Origin: Phaeoceros laevis
Taxonomy: Eukaryota; Anthocerotophyta; Anthocerotopsida; Notothyladales
Reading direction: 5' to 3'
Length of the DNA stretch: 32,271 nucleotides
Assembly (NCBI GenBank): GCA_049999765.1
Contig: JBNGIQ010009193.1
Location: 1 to 32,271 of the forward strand
Under the pieces are notes generated by a model. The model was not told the origin of the DNA. It made no database searches and worked only from the letters and a program-made list of their open reading frames with translations. This document shows positions 1 through 9,296 of the stretch, piece after piece (position 1 is the stretch's first letter; every line of letters starts with the position of its first letter). The position numbers were made by a program, and so were the translations under genes.

Positions 1-135
1 CTCAATGTGGTGACCCACTTGTATCATTAATAATACTGGAATATTTTCTTTAATGTTTTAGTTAATAAATAAACTTAACTTTTACAATAAGGGCTGACTT
101 GCCCTTAGTTAATTAATTATCTAATTAATTAAATG
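1..135. repeat. Left copy of 135-bp direct repeat A
   Basis: AT-rich block that recurs at 6287-6421 in the same orientation with the same length and about 8 mismatches by eye (about 94 percent identical). It contains a short palindrome-like stretch (agggctgacttgccct) and ends in a run of TTAATTAA-type sequence. It lies outside the LTR of the minus-strand element that starts at 144, so it probably belongs to an outer element or repeat into which that element inserted. The left end may continue beyond the window. Confidence 0.8.
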
Positions 136-143
136 TGGCGCGT

Positions 144-598
144 GGAAATCTTGGTAGCGCTAGTCTTTCCACATCCTAACTGCAGCAGCGGTAATCCTTA
201 ACACAAGCACATAAAACAAAGCGTTTGGCTAAGAACCGTGCACCCCCGTCGTTCCAGATGCCGCGCGCTCCTCGATCCAATCGAGAACTTCCACGCGTTA
301 TCCCTGACGTACCAGGTGCAGAGGCGCTTTCAGATCCAGACGCAGCAAGCAGGCGACACACCGCGTCCCAGAACAACACCTCAATTCAAAGTACAGTTTT
401 ACACACATTCCCGCCTCTGGACACTCAAATCTCGGCCTGGCCACGGCCTCATTATGATTCCGTTCACGTCCGACCCGCTATCTAGACTCANNNNNNNNNN
501 NNNNNNNNNNNNNNNNNNNNNNNNNNNNNNNNNNNNNNNNNNNNNNNNNNNNNNNNNNNNNNNNNNNNNNNNNNNNNNNNNNNNNNNNNNGCACCACA
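144..598 (-). repeat. 3' LTR of the minus-strand gypsy element (contains assembly gap)
   Basis: Positions 144-490 match 5422-5790 at about 95 percent. The visible difference is a roughly 22-bp block present only in the right copy, flanked by a short cctct repeat. After the gap, the sequence up to 598 is the inverted start of the LTR (TGTGGTGC on the minus strand), next to a G-rich polypurine tract. The middle is lost in 100 N, so the true length is unknown; the right copy is about 409 bp. Small ORFs in this stretch are LTR sequence, not genes. Confidence 0.75.
491..590. other. Assembly gap (100 N)
   Basis: A run of exactly 100 N inside an LTR. The round size indicates a placeholder for a gap of unknown length, probably collapsed because the LTR is repetitive. 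Confidence 0.98.
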
Positions 599-620
599 GC
601 TGTGGCGCGTGCCCCCCCAG
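591..620 (-). other. Polypurine tract and palindromic junction with the 3' LTR
   Basis: On the minus strand a G7 run followed by CACGCGCCACAGC leads into TGTGGTGC, the LTR start. This is the expected position of the plus-strand primer. The junction contains the 12-nt perfect palindrome CCACAGCTGTGG inside an 18-nt imperfect one. A similar palindrome sits at the LTR start at 10891-10906. Confidence 0.6.
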
Positions 621-637
621 ATTGCGTTCAGCAATCT

Positions 638-1460
638 TCACAACGAATCCGGAAGCTCGTGCAGGGCCTGATGTCGCACTGCTGCAGTAGAAACAGGTGC
701 AGAAGCTGGCGCATAGCTGGGTGGGACGGCAATCGTAGCGCCAAGGCCTGGCGGAGTGACCGTGGAAGTCTCCGGAGGTGGAAAGAAGTCTGCACCTGGG
801 GAGGCAGAGGCAGGAAGAGGCGCCAATGCAAGGCACGGGGCCAGAGGCCACGGCGGAGCTGGGTCCTCCTCTGCAGGTCTGCCAGAGATGGCCGGGGTGG
901 ATAATCGTCGAGTAGCATCTGTCAAGAATGCCCGGGTTACTTTGACGACTGTCTCCATGAGCACAATTGTATCCCAGAGGTGCGGAACCGAAAGTGCCGG
1001 GTTGAACTCCTCAGTGGACCGCACAGTGTGGTCAGAACCGACTCCTGCCATCTGCGTGGAAGACTGCACAAGTTCCTCTGTCAACTCGTAATCAAAAAAG
1101 TGGTCCTCGAGTCGGCTAGCCAGAAATGCATGAAGGTCGTCATCAGAAACAGTACGAAAATACTTCTCCCAAATCTCGTCTTCATGTAATTCCTCTGGTG
1201 AGTTGCGACTGTCCACATCTTCATAGACATTGTCATCCTCTGAGCTGGGTGCAGAAACTGCTCCATCTCCCAAACATGTTCGTAACGGATGTTGGTCAAG
1301 AAAGGTTGTCCACCATATGCGGAGGAATCGGGTAAATCAGAAATTCGTTTCAGCTCTTCATTGACGAACTTATCTCGTTCTGCTAAAAACATCAATCTTC
1401 CGTCTGTAGACATCTCCTCAGTGCTTGAAGAACTGGAGGTGGCGCCATCTTCGTCATGGG
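638..1460 (-). pseudogene. Non-canonical acidic/proline-rich C-terminal ORF of element 1 (module X)
   Basis: Downstream of the RT connection region, where RNase H should begin (about 1465), the reading frame enters unrelated sequence. First comes a Ser/Glu/Asp-rich stretch, read in the RT frame to about 1270. A second open frame (1273-638) then encodes a strongly acidic segment of roughly 80 residues followed by a Pro/Ala/Ser-rich tail. The stop codon at 635-637 lies just before the polypurine tract, where the end of a retroelement polyprotein would be. A single frameshift near 1260 separates the two parts. I do not recognise a domain and see no integrase motifs (no HHCC, no D-D-E). It could be a family-specific C-terminal extension or sequence captured when RNase H and integrase were lost. 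Function unknown. Confidence 0.45.
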
Positions 1461-3636
1461 TTGGTGGGATCTCCTCAAATGCTACATGACAGGCTGCTGT
1501 CCAGATTGCTGTCTGATTTTTCTGAAGCAAATCTGTGTGGGGAGCCGACACCTCCGCATACCGCAACTGTAATTTGGTGTCATGTGGAAACAGGCCCAAC
1601 AAGTGCTGCAAGGAAGGAACATCCGTGGGAGGGACCAGCTGCAGAATGACTTGGATTTTGGCAGGGTCGATTGTGATGCCCTTCTTGGTGATTAAGTATC
1701 CCCAGTACGGAACCTCTTTGGGCACAAGTTGGCCTTTGGAAAAAGAGGTTAGCAGTCCATACTGGATCAACAACCACAACACTGTTCGAAGTCTGTACAA
1801 GGCTGCATCAAAATCTCCAGCATGTATCAGCAGGTCATCAAGGTAAGCTTTGCAAAAATCATCACTTGTCAGAACCCGATTGACATATTTTTGGAAAGTG
1901 AAACCAGCATTCTTCCGGCCCAAAGCCATTCGAGTGAACTCATAATGTCCTTGATGCGCAGAAAACGTGGTCTTCCCAATGGACGAGTGATGGATAGGAA
2001 TTTGCCAAGACGGCTGTCTCAAGTCAATCAACGTAAACCAATTGGATTTGCCAATAGTATCGACCATGTCTTCGACAACGGGCATAGGGTAAGCTGCAGC
2101 CTTTGTTATGCGGTTGAGAGCACAGAAATCCAAAACAAACCTCCAACCTCCCGTTTTTTTGGCAACCAGTACTGCACTGGTCCCCCAGGGACTGGTACTC
2201 TCTCGTATAATTCCCAACTCTAACATTGCTTGAACTTCTGACTGTATGACTTCATCTTCAGCAGAGGAACAATAGTATGCCGGGATGTAAATGGGCACAT
2301 GATCACCAGCGTCCAAATCATGGAAGATGTCCTAGGTACATGGCAGAGTGGGCGAGGGAATAATAAATGCTTCCTTACATTCCTCCAACACATGTAACAC
2401 TGGGCGTCGCTGGTCAGCAGTAAGCTCTTCCCCCATGATTGCTTCCTCTGGAAATTTCAGACCACGCTTTGGTTTGCCCTTCAAGATCTGGGCCTTGACT
2501 TTATCACGATTTGACAGCTTCCTCTGACTGATGACAGGGTCCTTGAACTCGAGGGTGAGCTCGTCGAGCTCAGGGAAAGTGATTTCCCTTTGCTTAGGCC
2601 CCAGATGCGCTGGAGTAGGGCGAATCATGCATACAGTATGCACTGGACCAGATGCGAACTTGATGTCTTCTAAGGTCTTCCTCATTTTCTCACACACTAT
2701 TGAGACTGTAACACGACGATTGTCCATGTCTGCTTCTGCACCGCTAGATTCCCCACCAGATTTGGGAGGAAGAAAGCTGAACAAGCTGCGACCCAAATCG
2801 ATGACTGCTCCTAATGGTTTCATCACATCCAAACCCAAAAGCATCGAAAAACAGGCTTTCTTAACAATCATGCAATTGACGTGTACCGTGTGACTACCGA
2901 TAGTGAGCGGGAATGAGTCGATCTCACCAGCGGGGAAGGCCAACTCTCCTCCAGCAGTAACGAAGACTTTGCCAGAGGGCTTCAGCAGATCTTGAAGTTT
3001 GAGATGGCGGATTGTTCGATAAGAAACAATACTATGCGATGCTCCCGTATCCACCACCACTCCAAGTTTTCTTGTCAGTACACTTGCAGATAATATACAC
3101 TCAAATGACCCTTCTGACTTCGCCTTGCTCTTGCTGACCGGCGAGCTTGCTTGGAGGGCTTGCCATTTCTTTTGAGCGCCCAAAGCCTGAGCTTGTTCAA
3201 TACCTTGACTCAAAGCTATGCTTCCTTCGGGGTCGGCCAAGATATCACTTACCTTCGTGCTCAGCCCCGCCAACCGTCTCCGTCGAATCAAATTCAAGAT
3301 GACGACTTGAGGTGTGCTTTGGTCCAGATCATCCGACAACTGCCTCGCCTCTTCAGATGACTCTTGACGGAAGGCATTGGCCATCATGCTGAGGTCCTCA
3401 TCTCCATCCAAAGAAACCAATGTGACTTGCCTGGCCATCGCTGGTGTGAACTCAGTATCAGCGCTTATGAAATGTTGCAAACTTTGTATCATTTCATCGA
3501 CCGCCGATACATCTTCCACTTTGGTCATGTCCATCTCTACCAACTCAGCCATGCTGACAGGAGCAACTACCCCATTCTTCTTGGCCAATTCCAGCGGACA
3601 GTTCCGCTTGAAATGAGGTCCGCCGCACGTGAATCA
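1460..3636 (-). pseudogene. pol: Protease and reverse transcriptase part of pol, element 1 (broken)
   Basis: Encodes an aspartic protease with DTGASHS at about 3051-3031 and the C-terminal LLGLDVM signature. The linker is followed by a gypsy-type RT whose palm motif reads YLDD at about 1831-1848, with the usual spacing from the KKTGGWRF and primer-grip regions. Several hallmarks are eroded: the YRALN box reads CALN and the SGFWQ box reads QPSWQ. A TAG codon at 2334-2332 interrupts the frame between protease and RT; the sequence on both sides is in the same frame. A TGA at 3636-3634 removes the first Cys of the nucleocapsid knuckle. RT ends in the connection region, and the RNase H and integrase expected next are missing. 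Confidence 0.85.
3598..3636 (-). other. Nucleocapsid zinc knuckle remnant (first Cys is TGA)
   Basis: Frame reads stop-x2-C-x3-H-x4-C, that is, a plant-type CX2CX3HX4C knuckle (CGGPHFKRNC core) with the first Cys codon replaced by TGA. It is in frame with the protease downstream. Identification rests on the CGGPH spacing, which is common in plant gypsy nucleocapsids. Confidence 0.65.
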
Positions 3637-3639
3637 AGG

Positions 3640-5316
3640 TCGATCAGGCCGTGACTGCTTCATCTTTTCTAGTTGCAATCTGACGATCATTTGTTTCTGA
3701 GCTGCTATCTCTCGTTTGAACTCCAACAGGTGCTTACAAGTGGAGACCCTCGTCAATCATCTTCTGGACATCGGTACTGACCAAAGGTTGGCCTTCTCCC
3801 GGGTTGCTGGCATACCGTTTCTTGTCTGCAAGCTCAGAATTGACAACAGTAGCAATATTTCCAACCAACGGAACTTTGTATGCTTTGTCACGTCTACCAA
3901 TCAGCTCGTGATGTGATGCTGCCGACTCCAATGCTTCTAGCGTTGGCGGTAGCACATAGGCCATATTTTCCACCTTGCTGCGCACTTGAGCGTTCACCAA
4001 ACCCTTCAGGAACCGAGTGCGGACGTTGCCACCATTCACATTAACACCGAGACGTCCAGCCATACGTCGGAGGCTGTCAGCATATGCTTCCACCGACTCA
4101 TCGTTGGATTGTACTCGTGATTCAAACTGAAGCCACAGAGCTTGTTCGTCCTGCTCGACGAACTTCTTCTCAAACAGTGACCAAAAAATCTTCCAACCTT
4201 CCTCCGAGCCTTGCGGGTTTCGATCGAACAGATGTTCGCGGTTTTGATACCACGTGGTTGCGGCACAGGTGAGTTTCGATTGCACATGGTCCAGTGTTTC
4301 TTCCGCTGACCATCCATTCACTCGAATGGCTCGGGCCACCGCCCTCATCCATTGCTCAGCTTCCTCCGGACATGGAAAGCCCTTACCTCCATTGAATTCT
4401 GGGATCTTCATAAGATCTTTGCTTGGCATCCGGGTAGGCCAGGCAGGCTGAGAATACTGTCCATGAGGGAACGATTGGAAAGCCGACTGCTGAGCAGCAT
4501 ATCCCGTCGGGGCGGGTTTCTTGAACTCTGGACAGGCCAGCCCTGTCAACGCAGGCGATGGAGACTCTGCCGCAAAAACGTTAGTGGCTGACGGACCAGT
4601 GCCTCCCAATCCGGCCGTGGGCAACAGATGCTGTAATTTGCTGGTTTCCCCGATCGTTTGCTGTTCTTCAGCAAATCTACAATGTCTCGCATACGAACTG
4701 TCGTCTCTCCCAATGCTTCCTCCCCGTCCTGCTTATTCTTGCAAGAACTCTTCAGATCTGGCATTTTTTCTTCTTCTCCATCAACTCCGGTACCCTTCCC
4801 TTTGCCCTTACCGTTTTCTTCGACCACTTCATCAGCTCTTCCCTTGAGGTTGTCTAAACCAGCTTTGATGACATCAGGATTCCCGGCCAAGGCTTGAAGC
4901 TGTGACTCGACCAAGCGTTGAACTGCAGGCAGTGACAAAACGCGATTGCATGCTTCAGAGTGCAAGTTGCTCAACAATTCCGTTCCAAGCTGCGCCCCGA
5001 GATCTGCGAACAGATCCGGCCCGGGACCATCTCCTTCTCCGCTTTCGTGACCTCCTAACACTCCCTTCCCTCCGGATGCGGTGGCGGTAGGAACCATAGT
5101 TTCTCCCCGATCTTGCTGAGATTCCGGATTGTTCGATTCATCAGGGAACCCTCCGAATACCACCGGGCTGACTTCCACTCGTTCTGGCCGATGCTGATCT
5201 CGCCTTAACCGCCACAGGCTTTCTATCCAATGCAGAGGACCAGATCGGCTACTCTGATCCGGAGTGCCGGGCACGTATGAGTTCAATCCCGCCTCATTCA
5301 AACTTTTTTCACTCAT
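3640..5316 (-). pseudogene. gag: gag of element 1 (frameshifted)
   Basis: The first ATG after the primer binding site is at 5316-5314, about 90 nt from it. The N-terminal part (frame a, to about 4670) is hydrophilic, with a Lys/Gly-rich and acidic stretch near 4800-4750. A frameshift near 4670 moves the coding to frame b. Frame b carries a capsid-type retrotransposon gag domain: the AEQWMRAVARAI region near 4330, the ATTWYQN region near 4250, and FLKGL near 4010. Frame b stops at 3734-3736, and the C-terminal part leading to the CCHC knuckle continues in a third frame (about 3730-3640). At least two frameshifts make this a dead gag. Note that the ATG at 5316 was chosen because upstream in-frame codons offer only GTG. 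Confidence 0.8.
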
Positions 5317-5408
5317 GGAGCTAGGCCAGACATGCCTCACTCCCGTTCTGTGCACAACAAAAAGAATACGATTACACGCTGGTTTTTCCCCAAGATTGAA
5401 GGACGCAC

Positions 5409-5421
5409 GGCTCTGATCCCA
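5409..5421 (-). other. Primer binding site of element 1
   Basis: Reads TGGGATCAGAGCC on the minus strand, directly after the 5' LTR. It differs by one base from the classic plant initiator-tRNA-Met site TGGTATCAGAGC. Its position between the LTR and gag supports the minus-strand orientation of the element. Confidence 0.75.
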
Positions 5422-5830
5422 GGAAATCTTGGTAGCGCTAGTCTTTCCACATCCTAACTGCAGCAGCGGTAATCCTTAACACAAGCACATAAAACAAAGC
5501 CTTTGGCTAAGAACCGTGCACCCCTGTCGTTCCAGATGCCGTGCGCTCCTCGATCCAATCAAGAGCTTCCACGCGTTATCCCCGACGTACCAGGTGCAGA
5601 GGCGCTTTCAGATCCAGACGCAGCAAGCAGGTGACACACCGCGTCCCATAACAACACCTCAATTCAAAGTACAGTTTTACAGATATTCCCGCCTCTTAAA
5701 GACAGCTAGGAAGCCTCTGGACACTCAAATCTCGGCCTGGCCGCGGCCTCATTATGATTCCGTTCACGCCCGACCCGCTATCTAGACTCAACCTGGAACC
5801 CTAGGCATGTCTTCTTGGAATTGCGCCACA
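5422..5830 (-). repeat. 5' LTR of the minus-strand gypsy element
   Basis: About 409 bp. It starts TGTGGCGCAATTCC on the minus strand (at 5830) and ends GATTTCC next to the primer binding site. The match to 144-490 defines the pair. Divergence of roughly 5 percent indicates an old insertion. A 22-bp block near 5697-5718 is absent from the left copy. Confidence 0.8.
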
Positions 5831-6286
5831 AGCACTTTATTGACCAATTATCAGGCATCTTAGGTTAAAATAATGTAGTTGGGTTTATTCCTAATAACTT
5901 TTCCTAGTTGAGTTTTTTAAAGGTCTATTTACCATATTCTTAAGTTTCTCATGCAGACTCATGGGATATTAGTAGCATATTTATAAATTAATGATATCAA
6001 AAAAGTAAATCTAACAAAATAAAGTGCGGGTGACGTCTTGCTGAGATCAGCTGCCACAACTACGAGATTGGTGGTTAGCGTGAAGTTAGACCTTAACGTA
6101 GTTAAACAGACAAGTTAGTTAGAGTATGTTTAACAGGATTTTCTAGGTATCCTCTTCCGTTAGACATTTGTGGCGAAATTTTTATTGCAAAGCGGCCGAG
6201 GCCAGAACTAGTACACTAGGGACCTTGGAGGATTTTCTATTTGATTCGAGAACTATGCTCGCACAAACTATGCCCGTATTTGATTA
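5831..6286. other. Intergenic AT-rich interval without a recognisable gene
   Basis: About 456 bp between the right LTR of element 1 and the right copy of repeat A. There is no ORF of note, no tRNA-like fold, and no clear similarity to other parts of the window. It may be the remainder of the outer repeat that carries block A. Confidence 0.6.
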
Positions 6287-6421
6287 CTCAATGTGGTGAC
6301 CCACTTGTATCATTAATAATACTGGAATATTTTTTTTAATGTTTTAATTAATAAACGAACTTAACTTTTACAATAGTGGCTGACTTGCTGTTAGTTAATT
6401 AATTATCTAATTAATTAAATG
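6287..6421. repeat. Right copy of 135-bp direct repeat A
   Basis: Same length and orientation as 1-135, with about 8 substitutions. It ends at the same TTAATTAAATG border, after which the two sites diverge completely (tggcgcgtgg on the left, atgggggtta on the right). A sharp shared right border is what an LTR end would look like. At the left copy the base after the border begins TGGCGC, which could be a primer binding site of an outer plus-strand element; this is only an inference. Confidence 0.75.
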
Positions 6422-6879
6422 ATGGGGGTTAGTGGGGAGCTATTCCGTGGTCATTTAGGGACGAGAGGGTTTCGTTCGGTGATGTGTTGGCATGTGAAAA
6501 CGATGGCAACGACATGTCACAGTTCGTGGCCGTAGCTAGGAATGGTCCAGGGATGTGTCGTAGGTCGTGGCCGCATGGCACGAGATGTCATTTCATAAGG
6601 CAAAAAAAGTTTCTTTTGCAAGGGTTTTGACACATAGCAGGATGTGATATGACATGGTACGAGTTACGAGGGTTTTGTGTGTGCTGGATCAGGGTGTGGC
6701 TACGATGTGGGAGCATGTCCCTACATGTGATACGGAATACAGCGACATGTGGTGGCATGGTGCCATGATGTGGAATGGAAAACCCTCATGCATGCGTAGG
6801 GTTTAGGAAAATTCTATTGAGAGAGAGAGGATTTTCTTCCTCCTCTAACTCAAACCCTCATTAGGAGAGGGCTTCTTCA
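6422..6879. other. G/T-rich low-complexity interval, no gene seen
   Basis: About 460 bp with marked strand asymmetry (G and T over C and A) and many scattered short words such as catgtg, gatgtg and acatgt between 6480 and 6790, then a short GA run (6811-6828). It looks like diverged degenerate repeat sequence. No protein similarity recognised. Confidence 0.5.
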
Positions 6880-6977
6880 TTGTTTCATGCATGTGGGTTG
6901 AGCAGGGAGGTGGTGATGTGGTCGGGCGGGCCAGGAGTAGGCTCGCTAGGAAGGCGCGGCAACTGCATACAAGGATC

Positions 6978-7116
6978 ATACGACTTTGTACGAGACCTGC
7001 TGACGGATCCTGCGAAGGTTAGCTTCCTGAAGGTTTTGGAGGGCTGTTTAAAGTATCAGAAGATCGTCAGGGATGCTCTGAAGGGTACGCAACAGAGAAA
7101 GCCTAAGGCCCCCTAA
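6978..7116 (+). pseudogene. Possible gag-pol linker fragment
   Basis: Open for about 46 codons, ending in a stop at 7114-7116. The predicted peptide has the pattern hydrophobic-DLL-x2-PAKVSFLKVLEG followed by a basic stretch. It resembles the short helical segment found between capsid and protease in many plant gypsy polyproteins. No ATG context or neighbouring domain confirms it, so this is a weak call based on pattern only. Confidence 0.25.
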
Positions 7117-7240
7117 ACATCCTTGTGGCTTTGGAAGGTTCTGTTGGTGCTACCATGGGGAAAGCCGAAGGTCCCCTAAACAGCCTCGTATGGCTTGAAG
7201 GCGTGATAGGTGCAGCCGTGGGAGAAGCTTAATGCTCTCA
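7095..7240. repeat. 63-bp tandem repeat, two clear copies and one degenerate copy
   Basis: The unit beginning gagaaagcctaaggccccct at 7095 is followed 63 bp later by gggaaagccgaaggtcccct at 7158. A much weaker third copy starts near 7222. The period is a multiple of three, and one frame stays open across the second unit with a repeated GPLN-x-LV-x-LEG pattern. It may derive from a coding tandem repeat. Confidence 0.6.
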
Positions 7241-7418
7241 GAAGACCTTGGGATTTGTCAGGTGAGATAAGATGAGGGCGCAAGTGATTTGGCGCAGGTG
7301 GTACGATACGGTGCACTTGAGGATTGCTAGTAGGCAAAAGCGCACTCGGGATCTATGTTCAGTACCAAAGATTTATGCCCAGGTTTTGCTGCTTGGCTGC
7401 TGAATCCGCTAGTTTGGC
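7226..7418. other. Flank between tandem repeat and RNase H relic
   Basis: About 190 bp. On the minus strand an alternative open frame (7545-7327) continues past the stop of the RNase H ORF, so the polyprotein may have extended here before a frameshift. Nothing else is recognised. Confidence 0.35.
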
Positions 7419-8560
7419 CTATCGAGGATCTGAGCTCCTGGGCGGAGCCTCTAACTTCTGTAGTGACGCCAAGTAATCCTGCTTCTGATGCTCTCTCATT
7501 TGTGCATTCACGAACTGCTGCTGATGGGGCGTCATTGTCGGCCACGGCTCTTGAGAGGGTTTCTTAAGCATAGAGGGCTCCTCCCCCGATACTCTGGCCA
7601 AGCATTCCTCAGGGATCTGAACTTCAGGTCCATTGCCACAAGCCGCTGGGCTCGAATCAGCCCTGTCCATGGCCATGGGCTGCACCACCTCCGCGGATCC
7701 CTCCAGGGTCAATGGGTCCATAAGCACCCGCAAGTACTCTCCCTGTAGGTCGAATTTGGCTGCCGGTCCGCCTTGAAGTTTTGCCTGATAAGCTTCCCAC
7801 CTAGCCAGCTCCTCCACTGGAAATGCTAAGGCCATTTGGCCTGTGTCTGCAAAGTGTGTGGCAATGCGCACTTCTTCCAGGCCACACAGTATCTGCAAAA
7901 CTTTCTCGGGGATTCGTTCCTCTTCCAGGCTGCGCAATGTAGTTAGTAGGTTCAAGTAGAAAGTCGCATCTTTTTGCTCAAGCCTAGACAAAGCATCTGC
8001 AGTCTTGTGCTGCACACCTCGCTTGTAAACAATCACAAAATGGTAGCACATTAACTTGACTGCCCATCTAGCTAAACGACCTTGCACTTCTTTATCATTC
8101 ATAAGCCATTTCAAGGCTACATGATCGGTTTCAACAGTGAAATTGATCCTGTACGGGTAGGGGCGAAAGAACAGCCAGCACTCACCTTCTGTAGCATAGT
8201 AGTTTCGCTCGGCATCGTTGAGTTTCCTCGATGCATACCCCAAAACACCTCCGTTCATGACATCGCCATAGGCAGAGAACACCCTCTGCGTAAGCACTGC
8301 TCCCACAGCCCTTGGGCTCCAGTCAGTAGATAGAAAAAAAGGCTTACTGAAATCCACTCTTCCCAACAATGGAGCATTCGTCAAGATTTTCTTCAACATC
8401 TCCCAGGCCCTGTCAGCCTCCTTTGTCCAGCTCCATGGGTGCCCCTTTCTCAACAGGTCCGACAGAATCGCTGCTTCCTCTGCATATATGGAGATGCTCG
8501 AAAGGGCTGCGGCTGCTGGGAAGGGCAGTGTGCCAGAGGAATCTGATCTGAAGGGGGCAC
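7419..8560 (-). pseudogene. pol: Ty3/gypsy RNase H fragment with long C-terminal spacer (element 2a)
   Basis: The minus-strand ORF begins inside the RT-RNase H connection (SDLLRKGHPWSW near 8465) and runs through a gypsy RNase H: STDWS with the first catalytic Asp near 8330, the YASRKLNDAERNYYATEGE box near 8220, VETDH near 8130, and KTADALSRL near 8000. About 8 residues normally between the Glu box and the PY segment appear missing (near 8180). After RNase H the frame stays open for roughly 190 codons of non-integrase sequence, rich in Glu/Pro/Gln, to a stop at 7416-7418. Upstream RT is absent: sequence beyond about 8560 no longer looks like RT and soon reaches a TAG microsatellite. A 5'-truncated relic of a gypsy element different from element 1. 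Confidence 0.75.
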
Positions 8561-8654
8561 CAAAAAGACAGGCGCCCTGGCAGAACCAGCAGACGAAGCT
8601 AGGACCACCTTTGCGGATGATGGGTTGCCAGCAGGGAATCCAGGTTGACGACAT

Positions 8655-8676
8655 CATAATAGTAGTAGTAGTATGG
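8655..8676. repeat. TAG trinucleotide microsatellite
   Basis: About five consecutive TAG units (ataatagtagtagtagtatg). It lies at the broken 5' edge of the RNase H relic. Confidence 0.85.
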
Positions 8677-9074
8677 GGTGGTCACGCCGGAACGACTCCA
8701 CATGGGAATCGGGCGCGCTGCCACTCGATGTGGACTAATGTGGGCGGCAGTCTTGCGGCTGCTGCCCTCATTAGCTGGCAGTGACACGACTATGACTCTC
8801 CGGTTTTTGCCTAAATGGTGCTTAGGACTCTTGATTTTGTACAAGTGATATCGATGTTCCGTTTTGCGTATAAGTAAAGAGATTGCGTCCCGTTTGTACG
8901 TGTAACATTTGTAACTTGTAATATATGTCGTTTATGTGTGTGTGTCGGCTGGGGAAGCGTTATCCTAGGACCGTGGAGTTAACGGTTAACCGAACTCGCT
9001 TCTAATAAAAAAGGGGTTATTTAAAAAGTTGTTGGAGTTCGGAACGGTCTATCGTTTCGGAACTTGCATGACTA
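8677..9074. other. Interval between relics, no gene seen
   Basis: Contains TG-rich and AT-rich stretches, a short tgtgtgtgtgt run near 8936-8946, and a palindrome-containing word ggagttaacggttaaccgaactc at about 8975-8997. No credible ORF. The palindrome might be part of an element terminus, but no partner copy is present in the window. Confidence 0.4.
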
Positions 9075-9089
9075 GCTATCCTGCTGTTC

Positions 9090-9296
9090 GGCCTCTTTCT
9101 ATATTTGTCTCCCAAGGGCCATTTGGTCTTTGGCTGCCATGACTTGGTGGACAGAGCTCGCAGACTGGATGACTGCCTGGTTTCTTGCTCGGATTTCTGA
9201 AAAGGCCGAGCATGAAAGCAGGAAATGTCTCTCGTCGTCCACTTCCCCTGACAAGCATCTTGTACATACCCGGTCCTCACGAAATAGGTATGTCAT
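9090..9296 (-). pseudogene. Zinc-finger tail like those of non-LTR reverse transcriptases
   Basis: A minus-strand frame encodes C-x2-C-x9-H-x4-C in the context RVCTRCLSGEVDDERHFLLSC, followed by a short helix-like segment. The pattern, including the acidic DDERHFLL core, is typical of the C-terminal zinc-binding region of LINE-type reverse transcriptases and domesticated relatives. Only this tail is present: the sequence to the right (its 5' side) is a plus-strand gypsy integrase core, so upstream RT is missing. No poly(A)/poly(T) tract marks a LINE 3' end. The assignment rests on one motif. Confidence 0.45.

Larger units (their letters stand above)
144..5830 (-). mobile_element. Decayed Ty3/gypsy LTR retrotransposon lacking RNase H and integrase (element 1)
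   Basis: Read on the minus strand the order is: 5' LTR (5830-5422), primer binding site (5421-5409), gag (from 5316), CCHC knuckle (3636-3598), aspartic protease (motif near 3051), reverse transcriptase (to about 1465), a non-canonical acidic and proline-rich ORF (to 638), polypurine tract (620-599), 3' LTR (598-144). Protease before RT places it in the gypsy type, but integrase, whose position defines that order, is absent. Frameshifts and stop codons break gag and pol, so the copy is not functional. No target-site duplication is recognisable: gcgcg lies to the left and agcac to the right. Confidence 0.85.

Noticed and set aside
225-851. Overlapping ORFs on both strands around the first gap, and a similar ORF at 5516-5785
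   Set aside because: They lie in LTR sequence or run through N; no start context or domain.
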